Of a DNA stretch of 64,000 bases, positions 52,368 through 60,062 are shown piece by piece. A program made the position numbers and the translations under genes. This DNA comes from Hypericibacter adhaerens (lineage in GTDB: Bacteria; Pseudomonadota; Alphaproteobacteria; Dongiales; Dongiaceae), in NCBI RefSeq assembly GCF_008728835.1, contig NZ_CP042582.1, forward strand, positions 3,770,217 to 3,834,216, read 5' to 3'. Within the stretch, counting starts at the first letter, position 1, and each line of letters starts with the position of its first letter. The notes below the pieces were generated by a model that searched no databases, was not told where the DNA came from, and saw only the letters and a list, made by a program, of their open reading frames with translations.

Positions 52368-52737
52368 CTCTTGTCCCGCACCTCGTCCCCTTGTCGCTCG
52401 CTTGCGGCCGTCCCCGAGCCCGCATCCGCGGTCGAACTTGCCATAGCACAGTTCCACCACGTCAAACTTTGGTCGGAAGGACCGGTTCCATGACGGCCAT
52501 TCGCGAACCTATAAACAACGTGATGGCGGCTCTCTAACTCCCTGTGACGACAGCAGAGATCGGGGATGCCACAAGCTTCCCACGCCGCGCACTCTTCCCA
52601 GCCGAATTTTTTCGGGCCATGTCTGTTCACGTGAACGCGCCGAAGGACAACGAACAGCGATAGCGATTCCCGAACGCCGACAAGAGACAACGATCCAGAT
52701 CCTCGCCGACAGGCACAACAACAAGAGGTCAGATCCA
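52368..52737. other. Divergent intergenic region with an EcfG-type promoter
   Basis: 370 nt between the anti-sigma-like gene and the 100-residue hypothetical gene. Apart from the minus-strand promoter at 52464-52489, no gene or RNA was recognised. AT content is locally raised around 52600-52740. Confidence 0.5.
52464..52489 (-). promoter_or_regulatory. Candidate EcfG-type promoter for the anti-sigma-like gene
   Basis: On the minus strand GGAAC (52489-52485) is followed after 16 nt by AGTT (or after 17 nt by GTTT), close to the alphaproteobacterial general-stress consensus GGAAC-N16/17-CGTT. It lies about 100 nt before the start codon at 52367. Confidence 0.5.
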
Positions 52738-53040
52738 ATGCTCGAAGCGAATTTGCAGTCGACGCCGATTCCGGAATTCACCGATCCCGAGACGACGTTC
52801 GGGCTCCCGGAAAACCTGATGATCAACTCGACCTTCGCCGATGACGCGAAAGTCACCGTTCTCAATCTGTGGAAGCACGACCTCGTGCTGCTGATGACGG
52901 CAACCGATGAGAACATGCCGGCGCGCAGGGGCGAACCGCCATACGTGTCCGGAGAGAGCACCGCAGAGATGTTGCGGCGTGTCTCGAACGTCCTGCTGGC
53001 ACTCGACGCCGGTCGGACCGACCCAACCCACCGCGCGTAA
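52738..53040 (+). CDS. Hypothetical protein upstream of the sigma factor
   Basis: A 100-residue soluble protein with no recognised family: an acidic N-terminus (PIPEFTDPETTFGLPENLMINSTF), a hydrophobic VTVLNLWKHDLVLLM core and a polar tail. ATG with AGAGG well placed. It lies 83 nt before the sigma factor gene in the same direction, so a regulatory partner role is possible, but it does not look like NepR or PhyR. Confidence 0.6.
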   Translation: MLEANLQSTPIPEFTDPETTFGLPENLMINSTFADDAKVTVLNLWKHDLVLLMTATDENMPARRGEPPYVSGESTAEMLRRVSNVLLALDAGRTDPTHRA

Positions 53041-53123
53041 ATCCTCGTGCGGGCCCTCTGGCGGGAAGCCAGGGGAGGACCCGCGCGAACGACGCCAACG
53101 GTTTTGGAAGAAGGGAGTTCGCC

Positions 53124-53729
53124 ATGACACCCCGTCCTGCTGACAGCCATTGCGAAAATCACGACATCACGGAGCAGTTCAAGGCGGTGCTGCCGCATCT
53201 GCGCGGCTATGCCCGGTCCTTGACCCGCAACGCCGACGCCGCGGACGACCTGGTTCAGGATGCGCTGGTGCGAGCCTGGGCCTCGCGGGAGCAGTTCGCG
53301 CCCGGCACCAATTTCCGCGCCTGGATGTTCACCATCATGCGCCACCGGTTCCTCGACGAGTGCCGCCGCAACAAGAGCCCGCATCTCGCGATCGAGGATG
53401 TGAGCGGCCATGCGGCGCTGGTCAGCGGCCCGGCACAGGACTCGTCCATCGAGTTCGAAGAGATGGCGTCCGCCTACTGGCAGCTGGCGCCCAACCATCG
53501 GGAGATCCTGATGCTGGTAGGGGCGCTGGGGCTCGAATATGAGGAGGCCGCCTCGGTCATCGGCTGCGCGGTGGGCACGGTGCGCAGCCGCCTGTCGCGG
53601 GCGCGCAACGAGCTTCAGAACAAGATCGAGCACGGGGCCGGCCGCCTGACGCGGCCCTCGACGCTCGGCCGGCCTCGCTCCCGGATCGTCGCCGCCAAGG
53701 AGTTCCTGCGGCTTCTCAATGCGGCCTGA
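53124..53729 (+). CDS. ECF sigma factor, EcfG-like
   Basis: A 201-residue group IV sigma factor. Region 2: LPHLRGYARSLTRNADAADDLVQDALVRAWASREQFAPGTNFRAWMFTIMRHRFLDECRR (residues about 22-82). Region 4: LAPNHREILMLVGALGLEYEEAASVIGCAVGTVRSRLSRAR (about 116-157). These blocks resemble the alphaproteobacterial general stress factor EcfG (which has PGTNLRAWLFTI and GCAVGTIKSR). No membrane anti-sigma follows. AGGGAG lies before the ATG. The surrounding genes carry GGAAC-N16-CGTT promoters, fitting a local regulon. Confidence 0.88.
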   Translation: MTPRPADSHCENHDITEQFKAVLPHLRGYARSLTRNADAADDLVQDALVRAWASREQFAPGTNFRAWMFTIMRHRFLDECRRNKSPHLAIEDVSGHAALVSGPAQDSSIEFEEMASAYWQLAPNHREILMLVGALGLEYEEAASVIGCAVGTVRSRLSRARNELQNKIEHGAGRLTRPSTLGRPRSRIVAAKEFLRLLNAA

Positions 53730-53770
53730 GGCGGTGCCGGCGATCGTCCCCCCCGATCGCCGGCACCGCC
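53730..53770. terminator. Perfect 17-bp hairpin after the sigma factor gene
   Basis: GGCGGTGCCGGCGATCG (53730-53746) and its exact reverse complement (53754-53770) with a 7-nt C-rich loop, starting directly after the stop codon. A second 10-bp hairpin (53778-53787 with 53803-53812) and a third, longer palindrome (53850-53889, two mismatches) follow. No T-run, so termination is likely rather than certain. Confidence 0.7.
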
Positions 53771-53872
53771 TGACGGAGCCACCTCGCGAAGCATGGTGCC
53801 TTGCGAGGTGGCTTCCCGACCTGCCGCCTCCCGTTCCTCCCTGTCCTTGCCGCCCCGGACGGTCCCCTCGAG

Positions 53873-53897
53873 GGAACCGCCCGGGGCGGGCTTCGTT
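53873..53897 (+). promoter_or_regulatory. Candidate EcfG-type promoter for the small membrane protein operon
   Basis: GGAAC at 53873-53877, 16 nt, then CGTT at 53894-53897: an exact match to the alphaproteobacterial EcfG consensus, 70 nt before the start of the next gene. The -35 lies inside the right arm of the third palindrome. Confidence 0.7.
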
Positions 53898-53970
53898 GCC
53901 CGATCGGATCTCCTTCGAGCCCCGGCCGGCGGGGGCTCCTCTTCGTTTCCACAGAATGGGATAGACCGTC

Positions 53971-54177
53971 ATGAGCCTTTTGCGCGCGCTGGGCCTTATC
54001 CTCGCCGCGGGTGGCGGCGTCTTCCTGCCCCTGGGACTGAAAGCCTCCGAAGCTCCCGTCGAGCAGCTGAGCGAAGCCTTGACCGGCCGCTACGCGGATC
54101 ACACGCTCTGGTACATCGCTGGCGGGCTCGGCGCGATGATCGCCGGCGTCTGCCTGGCGCTGTCGCCCAAGCAGTGA
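53971..54177 (+). CDS. Small two-TM membrane protein (DUF3185-like)
   Basis: A 68-residue protein with an N-terminal hydrophobic helix (LLRALGLILAAGGGVFLPLGL) and a C-terminal one (LWYIAGGLGAMIAGVCLAL), joined by a polar loop. The layout matches small DUF3185-type proteins. Preceded by an EcfG-type promoter and followed after 43 nt by a DUF883-like gene, so it likely belongs to an envelope-stress set. Molecular function unknown. Confidence 0.75.
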   Translation: MSLLRALGLILAAGGGVFLPLGLKASEAPVEQLSEALTGRYADHTLWYIAGGLGAMIAGVCLALSPKQ

Positions 54178-54220
54178 TCGAACCGCATCAAGGCTTCCCG
54201 TCACGAAAGGACAAGGCACC

Positions 54221-54535
54221 ATGAAGGCAAGCTCCGAGGACGTCTCTCTCAACGCCGTACGCGAGGATCTCGACCAGCTCCGCGCCGATCTGAAGAACGT
54301 CATGGAGGCGCTCGGCAAGCTGAACAGCGACGCCGGCGACGCCGTGAAGGACCAGGCGGCCCGGGCGGCGGGAACCATCGGCCGCAAGGCCGAGGACATC
54401 TTCGAGAACCTGAAGGGAGAAGGCGACCGCGTCAGCAAGCTTCTGACGACGGCGGTCAACGAGCATCCCTACAGCTCGCTCGCCATCGCGCTGGCCATCG
54501 GGATCATCATCGGTCGCACGCTGGATCGGCGGTAG
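54221..54535 (+). CDS. DUF883/ElaB-like membrane-anchored protein
   Basis: A 104-residue protein: a long amphipathic, coiled-coil-like N-terminal region (residues 10-80, VREDLDQLRADLKNVMEALGKL) and one C-terminal membrane anchor (SLAIALAIGIIIGRTLDRR). This matches DUF883/ElaB/YqjD proteins, which anchor in the inner membrane and are stress-induced in enterobacteria. Two nt before the next gene, hence co-translated. Confidence 0.82.
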   Translation: MKASSEDVSLNAVREDLDQLRADLKNVMEALGKLNSDAGDAVKDQAARAAGTIGRKAEDIFENLKGEGDRVSKLLTTAVNEHPYSSLAIALAIGIIIGRTLDRR

Positions 54536-54537
54536 CC

Positions 54538-54957
54538 ATGACAAACCTCGATGCCGGCCTGGTCCGGCTGCTCATGGGGATCGCCGTCCTCGAACGCGCC
54601 GAAGCCGCCAAGCGACGGGTCAAGAAGGCCCTGGCCTGGGCCGCCATTGGTCTCGGCGTCGCTCTCGCGGCGGGAGGAACCGCGGTCCTCACCCTGGGCG
54701 AGCTCGCGGTCCATCTGCTCGAGCTTCCGCTCGGCCGCGGCAACGCCCTGATCGTCACGGCCGCCGGTTTCGCGATCCTGGCGGTCGGCGGCGGCTACCT
54801 CGCCTGGGTGCAGCTGCTGCGCGTTCTCGATCCCACGTCCGGGAAGAAGCCGGCGCCCGCGGCGGGCTCGGCGGGCCTGGACAAGGACCCACTCTGGAAT
54901 CTTGCCGGCGCGCTTGCCGTCGGCATCGTTGCCGGTGCCTCGCGCGGACGCGACTGA
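54538..54957 (+). CDS. Membrane protein of the stress operon (holin-superfamily-like)
   Basis: A 139-residue protein with two strong hydrophobic segments (LAWAAIGLGVALAAGGTAVLTLGEL and LIVTAAGFAILAVGGGYLAWV) and a third weak C-terminal one (NLAGALAVGIVAGASRGRD). DUF883-like genes are often followed by a phage-holin-family/YqjE-type protein of this shape. The third segment contains the GxxxG-like pattern seen in the preceding protein. Family assignment is tentative. Confidence 0.7.
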   Translation: MTNLDAGLVRLLMGIAVLERAEAAKRRVKKALAWAAIGLGVALAAGGTAVLTLGELAVHLLELPLGRGNALIVTAAGFAILAVGGGYLAWVQLLRVLDPTSGKKPAPAAGSAGLDKDPLWNLAGALAVGIVAGASRGRD

Positions 54958-54973
54958 CGGCCCAAGGGCTCAT

Positions 54974-55025
54974 GAAGAAACCCCGTCCGGGCTGGCCCAA
55001 CGGGCCCGTCCGGACGGGGTTCTTC
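54974..55025. terminator. Bidirectional intrinsic terminator
   Basis: GAAGAAACCCCGTCCGG at the left mirrors CCGGACGGGGTTCTTC at the right (one extra A), with an inner GGCCC/GGGCC stem. The A-rich start and T-containing end suit termination in both directions, between the stress operon and the convergent DUF3309 gene. Confidence 0.8.
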
Positions 55026-55052
55026 GCAAGCGACGGGCCGGGGCCTGGCGGC

Positions 55053-55208
55053 CTATATGCGCCCCACCAGCAACAGGACGACGATCACGACGATGATCGT
55101 CGAGAAGATGCCGGTGGGGTAATAGCCCCAGTCGCGGCTATAGGGCCAGGCCGGCAGCGCTCCGATCAGCAGCAGGATAAGAATGATCAGAAGAATGGTA
55201 CCAAGCAT
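55053..55208 (-). CDS. DUF3309-family small membrane protein
   Basis: A 51-residue protein: MLGTILLIILILLLIGALPAWPYSRDWGYYPTG followed by a second hydrophobic segment rich in Ile/Val/Leu. The ALPxWPYSRxWGYxPSG core is the hallmark of DUF3309, a widespread two-helix protein of unknown function in proteobacteria. GAGGGAGAA upstream of the ATG supports translation. It shares its 3' terminator with the stress operon. Confidence 0.85.
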   Translation of the reverse strand: MLGTILLIILILLLIGALPAWPYSRDWGYYPTGIFSTIIVVIVVLLLVGRI

Positions 55209-55309
55209 GGGGATTCTCCCTCATGAAAGCGGAACGGTGATGAACGGTCGCTGACGCCGGAGGATCGAGCGGCACCGGCTGGTCGGGCGCCGCTCGATCG
55301 AGGACGGCA

Positions 55310-55510
55310 TCAGTGATAACGGCGTTCCCAGTCCTTCACCTGGCGCTCGGCTTCGTCCTTCGCGATGCCATAGCGCTCCTGGATCCGGCCGACGAGCTGG
55401 TCGCGCTGGCCGGCGATCCGCGTCACATCGTCGTCCGTGAGCTCGCCCCACTGCTCCTTCACCTTGCCCGTCGCTTGCTTCCAGTTGCCGGCGATGGTGT
55501 CCCAATTCAT
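55310..55510 (-). CDS. CsbD-family stress protein
   Basis: A 66-residue protein starting MNWDTIAGNWKQATGKVKEQWG, the CsbD signature, and ending ERQVKDWERRYH. CsbD proteins are small, hydrophilic and induced by the general stress response; their biochemical role is unknown. AGAGGAG precedes the ATG at 55510. An exact EcfG-type promoter lies upstream at 55566-55590, which agrees with stress control. Confidence 0.9.
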   Translation of the reverse strand: MNWDTIAGNWKQATGKVKEQWGELTDDDVTRIAGQRDQLVGRIQERYGIAKDEAERQVKDWERRYH

Positions 55511-55565
55511 GCCCTGTACTCCTCTCGGGTTTGCGGGGCGGCCCCGGCTCGCCCACATACCGAGC

Positions 55566-55590
55566 AACGCCGGCTTCGGTGCCGGGTTCC
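55566..55590 (-). promoter_or_regulatory. Candidate EcfG-type promoter for the CsbD gene
   Basis: On the minus strand GGAAC (55590-55586), 16 nt, then CGTT (55569-55566): an exact consensus match 56 nt before the csbD-family start codon. Confidence 0.72.
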
Positions 55591-55659
55591 GCAAGCCCGT
55601 CGGGCGCCGGCGCCTGTGGCATCCCTGTGGTTCCGGGGCCGCCTTAGGAAACCGATCCG

Positions 55660-55684
55660 GGAACCATCGCCGGGGGAGCCCGTT
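55660..55684 (+). promoter_or_regulatory. Candidate EcfG-type promoter for the PRC-barrel gene
   Basis: GGAAC at 55660-55664, 16 nt, CGTT at 55681-55684: exact consensus, 107 nt before the PRC-barrel gene and arranged back to back with the CsbD promoter. Confidence 0.7.
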
Positions 55685-55790
55685 TTCCGGGGTGTGTCGT
55701 CACGGCGGATCGCCTGGCTCTTCCGGCGCCATGCTTCTTCCGCCGCGGACGATGCGGACCGCAAGTGTGGGCACAATGTTGGAGGCTGAC

Positions 55791-56222
55791 ATGAAGAGAG
55801 TTCCTCTGCTGCTCGCGAGCGGCGCGATGCTGATGGCCAGCGGCGCCGTGTGGGCGGACTCTGCGACCACCCCGTCGGTCCCGGCGCCGCCGGTGGAAAG
55901 CCAGACCAGCGCCGCGCCGGTGGCGGCAACGGGTGAAGTCGGCGCCAACCAGCTCGTCGGCGTGGATATCCGCAACGCCAATGACGAGAAGGTCGCCGAG
56001 ATCAAGGACGTGCTGATCGGCAACGACAACACGGTCGACACCGCCATCGTGAACGTCGGCGGCGTGATGGGCATGGCCGGCCGGAACGTCGCGGTGGCCT
56101 GGAATCAGATCCAGTTCTTCCGCGACGCCGACACGATCAAGGCCAAGACCAGCCTGACCGAAGACCAGCTGAAGGCGCTGCCGGAGTACACCTCCGACGG
56201 GGGCGTCTGGCATACCAAATAG
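55791..56222 (+). CDS. Exported PRC-barrel domain protein
   Basis: A 143-residue secreted protein. Signal peptide RVPLLLASGAMLMASGAVWA (cleaved near residue 22), a Pro/Ala/Thr-rich linker, then a PRC-barrel-like domain: LVGVDIRNANDEKVAEIKDVLIGNDNTVDTAIVNVGGVMGMAGRNVAVAWNQI (about residues 55-107). Alphaproteobacteria commonly have such periplasmic stress proteins. GGAGG precedes the ATG. Controlled by the candidate EcfG promoter upstream. Confidence 0.85.
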   Translation: MKRVPLLLASGAMLMASGAVWADSATTPSVPAPPVESQTSAAPVAATGEVGANQLVGVDIRNANDEKVAEIKDVLIGNDNTVDTAIVNVGGVMGMAGRNVAVAWNQIQFFRDADTIKAKTSLTEDQLKALPEYTSDGGVWHTK

Positions 56223-56253
56223 ACCCCGGGCGCCAGAACCTTCCGTCGAGGCG

Positions 56254-56299
56254 GGAAGGGAGCGTTGACGGCGACGAATGCCGCCGTCACCTCCCTTCC
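56254..56299. terminator. Terminator-like hairpin between convergent genes
   Basis: GGAAGGGAG...TGACGGCG at the left pairs with CGCCGTCA...CTCCCTTCC at the right (a short bulge in the stem). It lies between the convergent PRC-barrel and lipoprotein genes and could serve both. Confidence 0.65.
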
Positions 56300-56333
56300 T
56301 TGCTATCGGCGAAAAGGATGCGACGTCGGGCCG

Positions 56334-56531
56334 CTACCAGCGACCCCATCCGTGGCCGTAGTAGCCGCCGCCGTAATAGCGATAGCCGTAATAGGGGTGG
56401 TAGTAGTACGGCCTCGGTGCGACGACCACGCCGTAGCCCGGCGGCGCGGGGCTGACGACGCACCCGCCGAGCACGCTTGCCGCGAGAAGCAACGGCAAGC
56501 CGAGTTTCAGAATCCTGAGCCAGCTTTTCAT
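56334..56531 (-). CDS. Small Tyr/Gly-rich lipoprotein
   Basis: A 65-residue protein with a lipoprotein signal peptide (LKLGLPLLLAASVLGGC, lipobox LGGC with Cys at residue 24) and a very short mature part rich in Tyr, Gly and Pro (RPYYYHPYYGYRYYGGGYYGHGW). Such YY/GG-rich tails occur in small envelope lipoproteins of unknown function. Convergent with the PRC-barrel gene. Confidence 0.8.
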   Translation of the reverse strand: MKSWLRILKLGLPLLLAASVLGGCVVSPAPPGYGVVVAPRPYYYHPYYGYRYYGGGYYGHGWGRW

Positions 56532-56686
56532 TGTCGCGAGGGCCTCCAGGGCCCATTTCCGAACAGGCGGGGAACTGTCCCTGTCCTTCTTTCCCCCTAC
56601 ACGTCCGGCCCCGCAAAACCCGTCGCCCGTCCGGCCTCGATAGGCTATTCAAGGGCCCGTCGAATTCACCTCGGGAGCGGCGGACC

Positions 56687-57856
56687 ATGGATCTCGAATT
56701 GTCGGCGCGTGAAAAGGAATTGGCCAAGAAAGGCCGGGACTTCTGCGATCAGGTTCTGATCCCGATCGAGACGGTCGCCGACGAACATGGAGAAGTGCCC
56801 ATGGAGCGGCGCGCCGCCATCCGCCAGGCGGTGCGCGACTGGGGTCTCGCCGGCATCAATCACAGCAAGGAGAATGGCGGGCTCGGTCTCACCATGCTCG
56901 AGCAGACCGTGATCGAGGAGCAGCTCGGCCGCGTCACCAACGGCCTTTGGAGCTGCGTGTGGCGCCCCCCGGTCAGCCTCAAGTTCGGGACGCCGGCGCA
57001 GCGGCGCGACTATCTGCAGCCTTCCTGCCATGGCGAGCGGCGCGGCTGCTTCGCCATCACCGAGCCCAATGCCGGCTCCGATCCGCGGCAGGTCGAGACC
57101 TCCGCGATCCGCAAGGGCGACCGCTGGGTGCTCAACGGCGAGAAATGGTTCGTGACCTCCTACAACGCGTCGGACTTCATCATCGTCCACGCGCATGTCG
57201 ACAAGAACCCGGACAAGCCGACCCTGTTCCTGGTCGACAAGCCGGCCCAGGGGCTGGTGCATCTGCGCTCGCCCAAGTTCATGCACAACTTCGCCTTCGA
57301 CCATGCCGAGCTGCGCTTCGAGAATGTCGAGGTGCCGGCCGACCGGATGCTGGGCGAGGTCGGCCAGGGCTTCGAGCTCACCAAGGACTGGTTCGTGGAG
57401 GCGCGCCTGCAGATCGCCTCCCACAGCCTGGGGGCGGCGATCCGCGCCGCCGAGATCGCCAACGACTACGCCGCCGGCCGCATCCAGTTCGGCAAGCCGA
57501 TCCGCGATTTCCAGGCGATCGAATTCATGCTGGCCGACATGGCGGTCGAGATCTTCGCGGCGAAATCGACGCTCTACCGCGTGGCCGCGGAGATCGATCG
57601 CAAGATCGACCGCAAGCTGATCCACGGCCGGGCGAGCGCCCTCAAGCTCTATTGCTCCGAGGTGGCGGGCCGGGTCATCGACAAGGCGCTCCAGATCCTG
57701 GGCGGGCGCGGCTATATGCGGGAGAACCCGCTCGAGCGGCTCTATCGCGACATCCGCGTCGACCGCATCTGGGAAGGCACCTCCGAGATCCAGCGTCTGG
57801 TCGTGGCGGGGCAGATCAAGAAGCGCGGGTTGGCGGCCTATTCCGGCTGGGAGTGA
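56687..57856 (+). CDS. Acyl-CoA dehydrogenase-family protein
   Basis: A 389-residue flavoprotein of normal length: N-terminal helical domain, CFAITEPNAGSDPRQVETSAIRKGDRWVLNGEKWFVT near residues 120-155 (FAD/substrate motif), RIQFGKPIRDFQAIEFMLADM near 264-284, QILGGRGYMRENPLERLYRDIRVDRIWEGTSEIQRLVV at the C-terminus (GxE region). Oxidises an acyl-CoA to the enoyl-CoA, or an analogous substrate such as a betainyl/carnitinyl-CoA. 98 nt upstream of the MttB-family gene in the same direction. Confidence 0.9.
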   Translation: MDLELSAREKELAKKGRDFCDQVLIPIETVADEHGEVPMERRAAIRQAVRDWGLAGINHSKENGGLGLTMLEQTVIEEQLGRVTNGLWSCVWRPPVSLKFGTPAQRRDYLQPSCHGERRGCFAITEPNAGSDPRQVETSAIRKGDRWVLNGEKWFVTSYNASDFIIVHAHVDKNPDKPTLFLVDKPAQGLVHLRSPKFMHNFAFDHAELRFENVEVPADRMLGEVGQGFELTKDWFVEARLQIASHSLGAAIRAAEIANDYAAGRIQFGKPIRDFQAIEFMLADMAVEIFAAKSTLYRVAAEIDRKIDRKLIHGRASALKLYCSEVAGRVIDKALQILGGRGYMRENPLERLYRDIRVDRIWEGTSEIQRLVVAGQIKKRGLAAYSGWE

Positions 57857-57954
57857 CGGCTGCGGCTCCCAAGACCTTCAAATAAGTCATATTTTACAAT
57901 TATTTGCCGCTGGAGTACCATGCACCGGTGCACGCCAACAGCCGGGAGCCTGCG

Positions 57955-59517
57955 ATGACGGAAAGACCTTCACGCCGTTCGGGCGGACGCGACGCGCGGA
58001 TCGCGGCGCGCCAGGCCGCCGATGCCAGCCGCGTGGTGCGGCCGGGGCTCCAGGGCGGCCAGTACCGGCCGCTGTCCGACCGCGATGTCGAGCGCATCCA
58101 TGAGACGGCGCTCGACGTCCTGGCCGAGATCGGCGTGGCCGATGCGCCGCCCGCCCTGCAGTCGCTGGCGCTCGAGCGCGGCTGCAAGCTCGATCCGGCC
58201 GGCCGCCTGCTCTTCCCGCGGATGCTGGTCGAGGACGTGATCGCCAAGGCGGCGCGCGAGTTCTGGGTCTATGGCCGCACGGATTCCCGCTACGACGTCC
58301 ATGTCGGCGGCCAGCGGGTCCATTTCACCACGGCCGGCGAGGCGGTCACCGTGCTCGACCTGAAGCAGCGCCGCTTCCGCCCCTCCACCCTGCTCGATCT
58401 TTACGATTTCGCGCGGCTGGTGGACCGGCTCGAGCATATCCACCAGTTCGGCCAGACCATCGTCGCCACCGAGATCGACGACCCGTTGGCCCATGCCGCC
58501 AGCATCGCCTATGCCTGCCTCGCCGGCACGGCCAAGACCTTCGGCATCAGCATCGGCCAGGCCGAGAACGTCGCGCCGATCGTCGATCTCTTCGACATGG
58601 CGCTGGGCGGCGAAGGCAAGTTCACCCGGCGCCCCTTCGCCGTGATCGGCTGCTGCCCGATCGTCTCGCCCTTGCGCTTCGCGGAGGATTCGACCGCCGT
58701 CCTGATGGAGACCACGCGGCTGGGGCTGATCGGCGACGTCGCGATCGCGGCCCAGGCCGGCGCCACGGCGCCGGCGGCGCTCGCCGGCACGCTGGTTCAG
58801 ACCGTGGCCGAGACGCTGGCGACGGTGATGGTGGTCAATCTGGTCCGCCCGGGCCATCCCACCACCTTCGGCATCTGGCCCTTCGTGTCGGATCTCAGGA
58901 CCGGTTCCTTCACCGGCGGCGGCGGCGAGGAAGCCATTCTCAGCGCGGCCGCCATGCAGATCGCCCGCTATTACGACCTGCCGGCCTCGGTCGGCGCCGG
59001 CATGACCGATTCCAAGCTGCCCGACAACCAGGCCGGCTTCGAGAAGGGCGTCTCGGTCGCCATGGCGGCGCTCGCCGGCGGCAACTATGTCTGCGAATGC
59101 GCGGGGATGCTGGCGAGCCTCATGGGCTGCTCCTTCGAGGCGATGGTCATCGACAACGACATGCTCGGCATGGTCCAGCGCAGCCTGCGCGGCATCGAGG
59201 TTAACGACGAGACGCTGTCGCTCGACGCCATCCGCCAGGCGGTGGACGGCCAGGGTCATTTCCTGGGTTCCGACCAGACGCTGGAGCTGATGCAGACCGA
59301 GTATCTCTATCCCGAGATCGCCGACCGCCGGTCGGCCTCGGTCTGGGCCGAGAGCGGCGGGCGCGACGTGCTCGAGGCCGCCCATGAACGGGTCCACGAG
59401 ATCCTCGGCTCGCATTATCCGAACTATCTGGATACCAAGACCGACGCCGCGATCCGGGACCGCTTCCCGATCCGGCTGGCGCCAGCCGACATGCGGGCTG
59501 CCTGCGGGCGCTGGTAG
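57955..59517 (+). CDS. MttB-family (trimethylamine methyltransferase superfamily) protein without pyrrolysine
   Basis: A 520-residue TIM-barrel corrinoid-type methyltransferase homologue: LDVLAEIGVADAPPALQSLALERGC near the N-terminus, a FTTAGEAVTVLDLKQRRFRPST segment, CCPIVSPLRF, and PASVGAGMTDSKLPDNQAGFEKG with CECAGMLASLMGCSFEAMVIDNDMLGM near residues 375-405. Archaeal trimethylamine enzymes have an in-frame amber (pyrrolysine); here the frame is open without one, as in glycine-betaine/proline-betaine type relatives. No corrinoid protein gene follows within the window. Starts at the ATG with GGGAG upstream. Confidence 0.85.
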   Translation: MTERPSRRSGGRDARIAARQAADASRVVRPGLQGGQYRPLSDRDVERIHETALDVLAEIGVADAPPALQSLALERGCKLDPAGRLLFPRMLVEDVIAKAAREFWVYGRTDSRYDVHVGGQRVHFTTAGEAVTVLDLKQRRFRPSTLLDLYDFARLVDRLEHIHQFGQTIVATEIDDPLAHAASIAYACLAGTAKTFGISIGQAENVAPIVDLFDMALGGEGKFTRRPFAVIGCCPIVSPLRFAEDSTAVLMETTRLGLIGDVAIAAQAGATAPAALAGTLVQTVAETLATVMVVNLVRPGHPTTFGIWPFVSDLRTGSFTGGGGEEAILSAAAMQIARYYDLPASVGAGMTDSKLPDNQAGFEKGVSVAMAALAGGNYVCECAGMLASLMGCSFEAMVIDNDMLGMVQRSLRGIEVNDETLSLDAIRQAVDGQGHFLGSDQTLELMQTEYLYPEIADRRSASVWAESGGRDVLEAAHERVHEILGSHYPNYLDTKTDAAIRDRFPIRLAPADMRAACGRW

Positions 59518-60062
59518 CCGCCGGAAGCGCAACCCTGCCGCTCGCGCGGCGGTTCGCCGCAGTCTCCTCCGACCGGACCGCGTTCCTCGCCCGAACGGGA
59601 TTACAGAACGGTAACAGGCGACCGGTTTTGCTCGCTCACGACATGGCTCCATGTCGCGCGGAATGCATCCCGCGGTAGCGCCACAGAAAAGGCACGATGC
59701 GACGGGTTATGCGTTGATCGCAGGTTTGAATTGCGCTTACGATACTTAAATACGCCATCAAATTACCCAGTTTTCAGCCGTTACTGCGCCTTAAGGCGCT
59801 GAGACGACGAGCCAAGAAAGGAAGATCAGAACCGACCGCGGCGCGACGCGTGGTTGAGCGATCGGCTCCTCCGAGAGCCGGCACTGGTCTCCTTCTATAC
59901 CGGGACAAGTGAGGTCAGCGGCTCCGCAGAGCGGTCTGCGGGACACTAGACCTGCGCGAACACAGCGCCGACACAGGATTTGAATGCCTGCCGCGTGTTA
60001 TGCGGGCAGGAACGAAATTCAGATTCCGGTGTTTGAAAACGGAACAGGCGACGACAGGGATC
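59518..60062. other. Intergenic region before the beta-glucan synthase gene
   Basis: 545 nt without a supported gene. It has an AT-richer stretch (about 59690-59800) and a possible weak EcfG-type promoter at 60009-60033 (GGAAC-N16-TGTT). No RNA gene was recognised. It likely holds the control region of the glucan synthase operon. Confidence 0.45.

Noticed and set aside
55324-55328. GGAAC box on the minus strand as an EcfG promoter for the DUF3309 gene
   Set aside because: No CGTT lies 16 or 17 nt downstream, and the box is inside the CsbD coding sequence.
57955-59517. Possible pyrrolysine (amber) codon in the MttB homologue
   Set aside because: The reading frame is continuous with no internal TAG.
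59518-60062. Possible tRNA or small RNA gene in the 545-nt gap
   Set aside because: No cloverleaf, conserved T-arm or terminator with a T-run could be found by eye.
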